DNA of 64,000 bases from Nigrospora sphaerica. Taxonomy: Eukaryota > Ascomycota > Sordariomycetes > Amphisphaeriales > Apiosporaceae. Numbering within the stretch: position 1 is the stretch's first letter; the number at the start of each line of letters is the position of its first letter. Positions 24,031 through 34,811 of this stretch are shown here, in pieces. Where the stretch lies: assembly GCA_018287875.1 (NCBI GenBank), contig JAGVVL010000001.1:7316001-7380000 (forward strand), given 5' to 3'. The position numbers and the translations under genes are program-made. The notes beneath the pieces were generated by a model, which worked only from the letters and a program-made list of their open reading frames with translations, was not told where the DNA came from and did no database searches.

Positions 24031-27000
24031 CATGGATGCCATCCGGTTGCCGGGCTACCTCTCATCCAACGAGGCGCCTCTCCGTGGGACGCATCTGGCG
24101 AGCAGTACACGTTTTTCGCTTTCGTAGGTAGGGCAACCCATGCGTCTCTAGATTCCAAGTACTTACTGAATGCAACCTCGTCCATACAAGTCGTGTAGCA
24201 CGTGTCCCACGCGCATGCAGGCATTCACATGAGCCGCCCCGTCTCCCGCCGTTCACCACGAGTGGCCGCGAGCGACAGGAGAGTACTACTACGCCTAGTC
24301 CGTTCGCCCTCCTGGTGAGATCACATATCCTGGTTTTTCCTTTGGTGAGCAGGACCCTACCAAGGCTGCTGTTTTTCTGCGAATACAACCCACCGGATAA
24401 GCCAAGACTGTGCTGGATGGGTCCCGGAGGAGAAGAGGCACAGGCCTATATATTTAGCGGGCGTGCGGATGCTGAACCGAGCGGTGGAAGTTATGGCACC
24501 AACGTTGGGAGGGCTCGTTTCACCCCGCCCGGCAATTTTTTTATCTTTCCTTCGGACCACAGTCTTGAGCTGAAGGGTTTGCGCTGCGCGAGATCCCCAG
24601 CAGGGACCCTGAGCACCCTGAGCCAGCACCCACACATGCCAAACCCGCGCCCTGTTGGACATTGGGACAGGCCGACGGGACAGGGACAGGGCGGCGAGGC
24701 GGTGAGGAAGCTTCTTCCATCGGGCTCGCTTGCGAGGCGCTGACATGCTCCCCCAATGAGAGGAGGGCGCGCCCCTGGGAGGCCATCTCGCGAATGTTGT
24801 ACATCAGCTGTGCCTATCCGGTTGCCGGCTCATCCATTCAAAAACGAGCAATGCCACAGGATATCCGATGCGGACAGCGACAAGACCAGGCGGTCGCCAT
24901 CCGGCCAGGCGTCCTGGCCGAGTCAGGTTGCGAGGTGGAGTTGATGGGCCATGAAGCAATGGGCCGATGCGGCTAGTCGGCAATCTGTTTCTACAAGGGG
25001 CACTGGCGAGGGCTATCACTGCCTCGTCCGGCCTCGATGACCCCGACCAGAGAGCGGGTGCCCCTCCAGCCCCTCCAGTGTTCCCCGCGCTACCAGTACG
25101 GAGTACCGTATCGGCAACACATGCCCAGTTGATGATGGACATTCGTTGACGATGGCGTGAGGGACGTCCTCCACTGGCTAGCACGCGCGCGCAGATCTGA
25201 GTACGTACGTCTGATAAGTGTATACTGAGTAGGAAGGAGATGCCATCGGGGGGCGGTTCAGCAGCGGCGCTAGTCGGCAGCCCCGTCTTCGTCCTGCCTG
25301 TCATTGGAACCCTCTGTGTGCCAACCTGGATTGCAGCCCGACCAGGACTCCGAAGGCGACCCGCCCTGCCCACCGTACTCGGCGCTTCAGCGCAGATTGG
25401 TCCAATTGTCGAGGGTCCGATTTACAGATTGGCATCTTCTGCGACATGGCATATAGGGGACGGATTGGGCGACCGTAGCAGTTTGGTCCGAACCAGGGCA
25501 TCGAGCGCCCTCTAGCGTTGCATAGTGGTGGAAGGCTGCTGCATAGGTGACATCCACCATTTGAACTGGTTCGCCCCTCCCCAAGAGTTCCAAAATTGGG
25601 GCTGCTAGCCCCAGTGGTCTCGTAACCGGGCCTGTGTGGAACCATGACATAATTGCTGCTGCTTGCTGCACGCTGCTGCTGTTGCTTGGGGTTCGTTGTC
25701 TCGTTTCTAAAGTCGAAACAAGGGCCAACCAGCCACGACACCTTTCTTCTTGTTCTTTCTTTCCCTCCTTGGTCATGGTGCGGCTGCGGCACAACGCCTG
25801 GGTCCTTAGGTGCCCACGGCAAACCTGGCAGTCGGGTCCCTCCCGTACGTACCTGGGTAGGCGATCGTATTCTTATGTAATCACCCATGCAGGCTCTATC
25901 ATCCATACGGGGACAGCTGTGCGTAACGGGTAACGACGAGCGACCAAGGCCGAGTTGCGCCGAGACTCTGAACGGCGGCCATGCTCGCATGCGTCGACTG
26001 ATGTCTAAGGAGCCGCAAGGGTCCAATCATTGGAAGTGATAGGAACCAAGCGGGAGGCCGGTTTGACAGATCGGCGCTCGACCAACCGGCAGGGCGGGAA
26101 GCGGCACAAGATGGACCTAGGTAGTCGGAAAGCTAAACCGTCCCCCGTAGAGGTTGATAGCGTCGTCTCAGGATCAAGTAGTGCTCCTTGCATCCGGGTG
26201 GCTCGCCCTGCGGTATGCATGGCGTTGTATAAGCAAGTCGGTACAGGCAGGTTCGTCGCTACGAGGTGGCCGGCCTATCGAGAAGTAGGTATGTCCCGAG
26301 CCGGAGGTCCCTGTCGGTACCGCTCCAGCAACGCCGTGAAAGAACGGCCGGGGCAAAGGATGATCGTGCGAGAGGGGTGCTTGGCAAGATGGTGATCGCT
26401 TACGAGCACAGGCCCCAGCCGGATCTCTGGGGCCCAAGCGGAATGCCAAGATTTGACCCGACCTTGGAAAGGTGCGTGTACGCAATGGACCCTTATATCG
26501 AAGAACCCAGCAGAAAAGCGAGCTTGTCCGGGCTGTGTGCTGTGCCAGGACGGGGGTCTCCCAGCTACCACGGCAGCATCAGTTACAATGGCGCCCGACT
26601 TAAAATGACGATGCGATGGGTTGACTCGCACCAGGCGAATCAACGGCCAGATAACAGCCATGCCTGGCATTGACAATGGCGAGGCTGTAATGTCCGACTC
26701 GGGCTTGGGGTGGAGGAGACTACTGATTGATGGAGATGCGACGAGAAGCCCCAAAATAAACAAAAGGGGGGAGTTGGACGGCGGGAGGCAGAAGAGCGCG
26801 CCGCAAAGGCGAAGAGGGCCGAGGCCAACATGCTCCCGCCGATCAATTGGCGGTGTCTGTATGTGGCGAGGGGGTTGAGAGAGATCGGGAAACATCAAGT
26901 CAGCCTTCGTATGTCGGGCAAGCAGAGAAAAGAAGAGGAGTGCCGCCTGGGCGCTTCTGCGACACCCTCCCACTTGTTTGCACGCATATCTCGTGCGAAG

Positions 27001-27250
27001 AGAAGTTTTCGTGACCTCCCTCGCCAGTCATCCGACGGTCTGGCCGTGGCGGTTACTGCTAAGGGGCAGGCATCTCACTATCGACAAGGGCTGGGAGGAC
27101 TTGCGATACGTCGGGCCCGGTCGCACCGCAAGGGCGCGGCCATTATCAGAAACAGGGACCCCGGCCCTTGTTGCCTGGTACCCTGCACCCTAGTCGTCGG
27201 CTCGCTGGCCACTGTGGGCGTTGCTGCGACAGTCCGCCATGGACGTCGAC

Positions 27251-27272
27251 TTTTTTTTTTTTTTTTTTTTTT
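27251..27272. repeat. T22 homopolymer
   Basis: An uninterrupted run of 22 T lies in non-coding DNA. It could be a mononucleotide microsatellite or the poly(A) end of an old minus-strand retroposed copy. No element body was recognised next to it. Confidence 0.9.
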
Positions 27273-28029
27273 CATGGCCCTTCTCCTTTCCCCATCTCTC
27301 CAGTCGTCCCTTTCTTTTCTTTCAGCCCTTTCGTACGTTGTCGGGGGGACGAACCCCGGACTAGCTGATATCCATTTTGGGTTGGAAGGGGTGATTGGGA
27401 CTAGCATCGGCCGCCGCAGTCGTTGGCAGCCCGCTGGCTGGCTGGCACACAGACACGGGAGCAGACGGCATGGCCAGTCTCGAACTCAATCCACGGGTTT
27501 ACCCCCCCCTCCCTCCGGTCGCCCTCAGTGCGTCGAGGTGCAGTCAATGTGCATGCGAAACGGTCTTCACTAGCACACAAGAGGCATCCCATGCAGACAG
27601 GCTAGTCGGGGAAGCAGCAGCGCGTGCTCCCATTATTGGCCGGTTGCGTGGGCAGCCTGACCTATTGGTTGGCGAGAGGCTGAGGCCATCTGACTTGCCG
27701 CCAATCTGTCCCTCTGCCTGGACGCTGTCTGGTGAGAGTCGTGTGCCCACCCATCCACAGGCCGGGTCGTGCGACCTGTGGGTACGAGCAAGTGAGGTCT
27801 CGGATTATTGCAACCACGGCCCACCGGGCGATATGAACCACTGGAGGCTCAAGTCGGAGGACCGTGGTGGTCACGGTCTTGCACCGTTGAGTGATTGATT
27901 CCATGTACGCGGTTGAAACCAAACACACAAGGCTCGAGGTCGGTTGCGCGAGCGAAGCGAGCTGGGTGATCGACCCGGACACCACCGGGCGAGGCGGTAA
28001 GCGGGAGAGGAGAGGTGCGGCACACGCAT

Positions 28030-28074
28030 GTGTGTGTGCGTGTGTGTGTGCGTGTGCGTGTGCGCGTGCGTGTG
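28030..28074. repeat. Imperfect GT/GC microsatellite
   Basis: A GT-rich tract is interrupted by GC steps (GTGTGCGTGTG pattern). Open frames called across it are artefacts of the repeat. Confidence 0.9.
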
Positions 28075-29758
28075 GATGGGAAGGGATGCTCAGCGGAAGC
28101 CCAGCAGTACACGAAAGCGTTTGAAGAAGCGCAGGAAGGAGGCAGATTGTGCTGCAGCGTGGGGTACATACATACAGGTTGTGAGCGCGTGTGAGGAGGT
28201 ATGTACCGATGCGAAATTCCAGGTTCTCGGCCAGCTGCGACGACGTGACCTCGCTACGCGGGCGCTATCAGAAGGATGGAGATTGAATGTCAGTCACTCC
28301 AGTCATCTGTTGTCGTGGTAGTCTCTTCTTTTTTTTTTTCCGTTGCTGGAGCTGGCGAAGTGAGGGTACAAGCGGAGGTACAGGCATGTAGCGAAAAACC
28401 CACCTAACCCATGCGCCTCCCAGGATCACCCTAGCTTCCATAGTATGGGTCAGGGATCCATTGGCGTGATGTACGTGAAAAAGCCCACCCCAGGTATCTC
28501 CCCCCTCCACCCTCCCCCCAGCCAAGGGACCGCCAGCGATACCTGCCAGCCTGCCGACCTGGACACCTGCCTGCGAGTTCCCCCGTGGTCGCTGAATCAT
28601 TTTATTATTATTGGATTCCCTCCTCAACCGCCACGGCTTGCCTACTTCTGTCATCCATCCTACCGTCTCCCCGACATCGTTGGCGAAACGCTCACGGGAC
28701 GACAGTTGTGCGGACGGCTCAAGAGCGCGCTGTCCGAGGTTTGGCAATTCGCTTCTTTCTTCCTCTCCTCTTCTCCCGGCAGCCCTTGACGACGCTGCGT
28801 GCCTATACCTAATAATCACTCGCCCTACCTCCACCACCTTTCCGAAATTCCACCCCCGCGGAAGAAGACAAGCGGAAGGGAAAGAACACGCGCACATCTC
28901 ATCGGTACGTATGGTGCCGCTGCCACTGCAGCAACGATACACCTCCATCAGCATCGTCGCCTTTTTTCTCTCTTTCCGCGCGCGTCCCCGCGTTGCAACA
29001 ACAGCACGGCAGGAGGAGGAAAACGGTCTCGACCGTCTTCCCCCTCCCTCCGATGAACGTGACACCGCCTGTTTTAGCCCTGCTCGCCTTTCTGCCGTTG
29101 CTCTGCTCCCCATCCGCTCTCCAGTCTGTCCGTTGGCCCTGCTCTCTCACAATCAACTTGTTTGGCCGGTCTTTTTCGCCTCTTGCTGCTGCCCCCATGC
29201 ACCGGACCATCTCGGTCAAAAAGAGTAACGTGATGTGAATGATAAACCGTGGGCGGGTTCCTTCATCCGGGACCTGGCCCAATCGGCTTGACACGTCGGC
29301 GCGAAGAGGCACTGGTACGCGAAACGGTCTACATGACCAGGTGACATGGGGCTTCGCGGCCTCGTCGAACCGCCTTGCGAGTCATTTTGTACCGTTCTTC
29401 GCTGCCGTCTTCACCCGCTTCATCACCGCCGGTCGTCGGGCTCTCCACAGTCTCTGCTGCCACAGGCCTATCACTCCTGCTCCCCCACGCTCTGACAGAC
29501 GTTCCTAGCCACGGCGGAAGCCAGCGGTTTCAACTATATCGGCTAATACCTATCGTCCCTCCAGATCCTCCGCGACCGCAAAAACTCGACGGGTCACTAT
29601 CCCGACTAGCAGATAGGCTCCCGCACTTGTGCTCCCTTTTCGACCCTCGGGCACTCGGCCGGCAATCGCTCCTGTACGCCCGCCCTACTTATTCGAATAG
29701 ACTTCGCGGCACTTGTCTGAACCAGAAGACCTCCATGTCTTCGTAAAAACCCCGAAAA

Positions 29759-32302
29759 ATGGACTCAGAAGACGGCGAAGTGTTCGTCAAGCAGTTGGCC
29801 GGCTTCGTGCGTACGCACGAGAAAGCCCTGGCCAACGCGCTGCAATTCCGAAGACAGGGCAATGCTCCCAGGCATGGCGCCTCTCAAAGCATCTCGGCGC
29901 TGCCTTCGACCCCCAAGTCACCTACGTCCTTGCCCGAACGGCCCTCGACCTCCTCATCTACGTCCGGAAGTCTCGCGGCTGCTTTGTCACTCGGGTCCCT
30001 GAGTTTCACATCGCATGCCATGAAGCCTGCGAAGCTGGCCCTCACGCCGCACCATCTTTTCTATCTTCTCTCCCGCTTTGAAGAGATGGGCATAAATGTT
30101 GGTCCCATGAAGGTTCGCCTTGAAAACCTGCATGATACGTCGACTTCGGCCAACTACGTCTCATTTCTGAGTACGTCTCAGCGCACCACCAGCCGCGGAT
30201 CCGACGTAGTGTCGATACGCTCCGCCTCAAGTGTCCGAAGCGTGATGTCGGGCATGACAGCCCTCTGGGCGAGCATTGGCATTGGTTCGAGCATATCTGC
30301 CGCTCGAAACGAGAAACAGAAGGCAGCTCTCATGGCTGACCTCAAATATTTATATTCCGCCTTCACCAAGATCCCCTGCCTGCGGTTGGCCCCCGATTGG
30401 CGTGCGAGGCTCATCCGCGGCTACGAGGAGTTCCCTTTCGACTCGGCCGTGCCCCTCTACGTCTTCAAGAACCTCCAGGCCCTGGAAGTTAGTGGCATCG
30501 ATTTCCGGCAGTTTTTCGGCTGGGACCGTCTTGCCGATCAGCTCCGCTCCCTCACGCTGAAACGTGCGAGTATCGAGGACCCCGCCGATATTTTGATAGA
30601 TATCGTTCTTGACGACATGGACAAGAGACGCCGACGGTCCTCAAAGGCTCAAGCATCGCCAACCAACGCCGGCTCTTCGAGCCCACGACGTAGTCCCACC
30701 ATGCCGCATACCGAGGTTTACAAGTCGACGTCGGTCCCTGGTTCGCCCGATGCGCGAAGCTCATTGGGCGATTTGCCCATTGGATCACTGGAGACCGACG
30801 TTGCGTCGCCTGCTGGCAGCCGCCGCGCGTCCGTGGCCCACATAGAGACGGACAGAGTCAAGTCGTCCAGCACCTCGGGCCGCCCAAGGAGTCACTCCCC
30901 CCGTCGCCCTGCCAGTTCCCGTCACCACTCGACGACAAACAGGGGCTCGTACAAAGTTCGACGCTCCGGATCTGGCAGTTCCCAGTCGAGCCTGTCGGAT
31001 TCATGGCATAATTCGAGGCACAATACATTCAGTACCAACGCAACGGGAACACTGCCTGCCTCCAAGTGGCGGTTCCTGAAGCACTTGAGCTTGGCAGACA
31101 ACTCGTTGACGGTCATTCCAGCAACCAGCTTTGCTCCCCTGGCCAATACCCTCAACTCGCTGGACTTGTCAACCAATCTCTTTACGCAGATTCCCGACAG
31201 TGTTGCCACTCTCACGGCTCTGCGGGCGCTCAATCTTTCGCACTGCATGATTGACTCGCTGCATTCGCTGACCCGTAACCCTCTACCCGCCATAACCGCG
31301 CTTAACCTCCGCGCAAACCGCCTTGTTTCTCTGGCTGGTGTGGAGAAGCTCTACCCACTGGAACGACTCGACCTCAGAGACAACAGACTGACGGATCCTC
31401 TGGAATTGGCACGCCTGACCGGCATACCTGACATCAGGGAAGTCTGGGTGGAGGGAAACCCTTTCACCCGCACACACAAAGATTATCGGGTTACCATCTT
31501 CAACCTGTTCCGCAGGACACCCGGCTACACCGAAGATGTCATCATCGATGCCACGGGACCAACCTACTCGGAACGGCGTTACCTGGTTGAGCGCGTTGCC
31601 GTCCCTGAGGCTGTTCCGGTTGTGAAACCGCAGGTATCGGAGGTTCCAGCCGTTGATGTCAGCAAGCCAGCCATCATCTACGAAGTCCCCAGGGAGCACT
31701 CAACCCTCCCGATGGAACGCCCCACGCCCAAGGCCGTGGCAAGCGAAATCAACACCAGCTCGACCCGGCGGCGACGAACCCCCAAACGCCGAATCGTTGA
31801 CCTCGCCACGAGCGAGGCAACGTCTTCTGCCGTGGATCCGTCTATGGACGAAATAGTGCCCGGCAGCCCTACCATGCTGTCCAACGCGGAAAGCAACTAC
31901 CGCATCTCCCACCTACCCGAAATTCAGAAAATGCCCGTGATATTTTCGGAATTGATGTCATCGCCGCTACTGAAGTCGCCCGAGGTGCCTCGACTTGACA
32001 CAAGAATGGACCCGCAGAGCCCCCTGGACTACTCGGGCCCAGAGACACCGGCGTCCTGGACAGACCCCCAGGCTTGGAATGTCAGTGGTGAGATGTACCG
32101 CCAGCAGATTGCAGCACTGCGAGACAAGGTCGGCAACGGTTACCTGAGCGTCCTGAACGAGGAAAGCTGCAACATCCCCCCTACTTTCTCAGGAAACTGC
32201 GGCGCGGTGTCCTCGATTAGCCCGAGTTCGACCACGCCTCGGACTATTAGCGCACCGACCATTCACAGTGGTCGAACCCTGGGCTGCCTGGATACTCGGT
32301 GA
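29759..32302 (+). CDS. Leucine-rich repeat protein (STK11IP/nischarin-like architecture)
   Basis: A single long exon encodes 847 aa from ATG 29759 (context AAAAATGG). The N-terminus has a Ser/Pro-rich stretch at about 40-90. A conserved block at 194-290 includes DLKYLYSAFTKIPCLRLAP and RQFFGWDRLADQLRSLTLKR, and a Ser-rich basic linker covers about 290-430. A run of leucine-rich repeats at about 438-570 contains LKHLSLADNSL, LNSLDLSTN, LRALNLSHC, LPAITALNLRAN and LERLDLRDN, capped by VWVEGNPFTRTHKDYRV. The block preceding the repeats resembles the N-terminal region of STK11-interacting proteins. The C-terminus ends near TIHSGRTLG. The stop at 32300 overlaps a donor-like GTGAGC at 32299, so a further small 3' exon cannot be ruled out. 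A scaffolding or signalling role is inferred from the repeats only. Confidence 0.88.
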   Translation: MDSEDGEVFVKQLAGFVRTHEKALANALQFRRQGNAPRHGASQSISALPSTPKSPTSLPERPSTSSSTSGSLAAALSLGSLSFTSHAMKPAKLALTPHHLFYLLSRFEEMGINVGPMKVRLENLHDTSTSANYVSFLSTSQRTTSRGSDVVSIRSASSVRSVMSGMTALWASIGIGSSISAARNEKQKAALMADLKYLYSAFTKIPCLRLAPDWRARLIRGYEEFPFDSAVPLYVFKNLQALEVSGIDFRQFFGWDRLADQLRSLTLKRASIEDPADILIDIVLDDMDKRRRRSSKAQASPTNAGSSSPRRSPTMPHTEVYKSTSVPGSPDARSSLGDLPIGSLETDVASPAGSRRASVAHIETDRVKSSSTSGRPRSHSPRRPASSRHHSTTNRGSYKVRRSGSGSSQSSLSDSWHNSRHNTFSTNATGTLPASKWRFLKHLSLADNSLTVIPATSFAPLANTLNSLDLSTNLFTQIPDSVATLTALRALNLSHCMIDSLHSLTRNPLPAITALNLRANRLVSLAGVEKLYPLERLDLRDNRLTDPLELARLTGIPDIREVWVEGNPFTRTHKDYRVTIFNLFRRTPGYTEDVIIDATGPTYSERRYLVERVAVPEAVPVVKPQVSEVPAVDVSKPAIIYEVPREHSTLPMERPTPKAVASEINTSSTRRRRTPKRRIVDLATSEATSSAVDPSMDEIVPGSPTMLSNAESNYRISHLPEIQKMPVIFSELMSSPLLKSPEVPRLDTRMDPQSPLDYSGPETPASWTDPQAWNVSGEMYRQQIAALRDKVGNGYLSVLNEESCNIPPTFSGNCGAVSSISPSSTTPRTISAPTIHSGRTLGCLDTR

Positions 32303-34294
32303 GCCGTTTGCGTCGGACCTGTTCGACCAGCGCTGGACCACCCAAGGAGCACAACCCTTACCCAGGCGGAAGTGCGGAGCTGCCCCTGAGAGGTGTATAT
32401 CCCCCAGCGTTGCCGCATTTCTGTTCTTGTCTAGTCATTTTTGATGTCAACATAGCGTTACGGCGTTCTGGGACGGCCCGAAGGCTTGCATATGCCATAT
32501 GATTGTCGGCGGTTCTCGTTTTTGTCTTGCATTTTCTGTTTCCAGCTACGATACTCCCCCCTTAAGTATGGAATTCTGGTGGTAAAGTCGTGGATACCTG
32601 CATTGGCATTGAGCGTTGGGCAGAGGAGGGGATAGGGCTATAGAGCCTTGGCTGCACAGAGCGATAGATCTGTCGGATGAAGCCGAGGTACCCCGTCACC
32701 CTAGGCGTTTGCTTGGGCATTGTCAGGTGGCTGGCTGCATGGGTAGCCTAACGTAAATGATGAACATGAGCGCTATTAGCGTGCGTGCTTTGGCATCGCC
32801 TGATGCGATAAGCCCAAGCCAACAAGACCTTCCTTGCCCTACCATCTTCGAGGTTGCACGCCGTTTGTGTCGCTCTGTGACGACGTGAAGTCATGCGTGA
32901 AAGTATAGTAGTAGTTGCATCTGCCGCCGCATCTCCGAGGTATGTCTCGTGAGTTCCTGGGTCGTCGGTGGTAGAGTCCGGCTAATGCCATGGAACGGAG
33001 GGCACCGGACGTACACAAATACACTGCCAGAAGTCAGTAACCCATCTACCCTCTGAAAACCTGTCCGTCGTCAACCAGGCCTCATGTGACAGGGTAGCCT
33101 TTGGCCCGTATGGCCCCGCACAGATGTGCAATGGTGGAGCGCGTCGTACGCCTCTCAGCGTCGCTACGACAGATCGTAGCTACACGACTGCAGAATAGCC
33201 CGCCCCGGACTGGAAGAGGGAGGAACAGGACCGAACCTAAGCAATCAGACGGTTAAGCAGGCAAGTGGGTAGGGTGCGGTGCTAAATGGAGCACATGGCA
33301 GCGCAGAACCCCCCAGCAGACCTCTTTCCCGCTCTTCATCTGGTGATGGCCTGAACCGCGCAAGGTACCATCAATGGGCGAGGATCCAATGTGGAACAGT
33401 AGGGCCAGAGGCGAAGCGACAGGGCCACGTTCACTATGTACTTAGGTACCTATGGATGTACGTGAACGGTGGGGTCCCTCTGGTTTGCTTCAAGGGGAGT
33501 TAAGTTGCCGGTAGTGGACATCCATTTTGGATCACCAGCAAATGGAACAGGCTCTACGGCACACTCACATTCCTCAATGCCCCAATTGACGGCGCGTTAA
33601 ACCGACGGCGGCATGCAAGTAGATCCACAAAGGGGCATCTCATAACGAAGCTCTCCAAGCTGTCATCTTACGGCGCCGTATTGGGAGCTCGGGGGTGGCT
33701 GTGACCTGTTATGGATGACAACACCTGATGGACTTGTGCTGAAGAGAAATTTCCCAGGGCAGTGAAGCTGGCGGGAACCGGAGAGACGGCGGCTGGTCAA
33801 AGTTCGCCGTTGACCGAAGTACGCGGTTAGGTGTAACGGTAGCCAAACTCGAGTCGTGATTGCCCCCAAGGACTAGATGCATGGCATGGCATCACCGACA
33901 CCAAGCCGCTGTGCATGGATGGATGGAAGTTAGCCGGTTGCTGCCCGCACCCAGTGGAGGTGGGGCCACATGGCGAGGGTTGGGACAGTAGGTACTGGAT
34001 ACCAAGCGACCTCAGCCAAGTAGCCCGTTCAGTGAGCCTTCGGTCCATCGTGGGGCCCGCGTGGATAGAGTTGAGCCCGCTCAGGTCCATCAGCCGGGTC
34101 AAGGTGGGTGTCACAGAAGACGTGCAAGCCGGGGAACGCATAAGAAAGTAGGTAGCTCGAAGTGGTCATTAGCTCATGTGAATAAGCCGAGGCGGCTGGC
34201 CGCCATACCAACCAAGAGGCATCTCCCATGCCGGGGCAGGGACACATATACATACACCCACACACACAGTCTCTCACTCTCTCTCACGCGCGTG

Positions 34295-34332
<38 letters not shown>

Positions 34333-34811
34333 TGACCCAGCATGGGTCCGCGTTCCTGGATGGAGGTGGAGCTGCGAAAGAGGTAAGCGGTTCCATACGT
34401 CGGTACCTGGCTCTATGGGCTTGGCGATGGGATCCCATCAAATGAACCCCCGTCGCTACTGTGTACCCATCAGCGCGCCAATGACTAATCTCCTCAGCCA
34501 CAAACCGAAACAAGGCGCTCCCCCATCCCTAGGACTCTGATTGGTGCATGTCCCCTACAGCCTCGATCGCGTCCGTGAACGAACCGACATCACCTCGTTG
34601 ACGTTTCCCCTTTGTGAGGCCGATAACCAGTCGGCAACAGGCAGTCTGGCCATCTCAACCGCGTGCGCATCTGTCTGCGCGACTCATGGTATCCCCTCCA
34701 TGTTCCGCTGCCTGCCGAGCACCCACCCTGCCTGATGCGACGCGTTGAATTGCATCTGCCCACCACCAGTCAGTCGCCTTCTGGCACCTATCGCCGCATT
34801 CCCAAGCCGCC
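32303..34811. other. Intergenic region, no gene seen
   Basis: This 2.5-kb stretch between the LRR gene and the Nto1-like gene contains short frames only, TAGGTA-type words and (AC)16 at 34298-34329. Confidence 0.55.
34298..34329. repeat. (AC)16 microsatellite
   Basis: Sixteen uninterrupted AC dinucleotides, preceded by a CT-rich stretch at about 34268-34286, lie upstream of the PHD-protein gene. Confidence 0.95.

Larger units (their letters stand above)
19875..29758. other. 9.9-kb region without a supportable gene
   Basis: Many overlapping frames of 60-280 codons occur on both strands, but none shows a recognisable domain, a start context with coherent splice sites, or non-random composition. 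The region contains (GT)15 at 23999-24028, T22 at 27251-27272, an imperfect GT tract at 28030-28074, a CACGTG-ATTGG pair at 21950-21960 and many TACCTA-type words. GC content by eye is similar to the flanks, so heavy RIP is not apparent. The final 900 bp are pyrimidine-rich and probably include the promoter and leader of the LRR gene. Confidence 0.55.

Noticed and set aside
25301..26026. 241-codon minus-strand frame in the 9.9-kb interval
   Set aside because: No recognisable motif; composition is that of random translation, and the overlapping opposite-strand frames are equally long.
28268..29113. 281-codon minus-strand frame upstream of the LRR gene
   Set aside because: It is the complement of a pyrimidine-rich leader, giving Arg/Gly/Glu-rich translation without domains.
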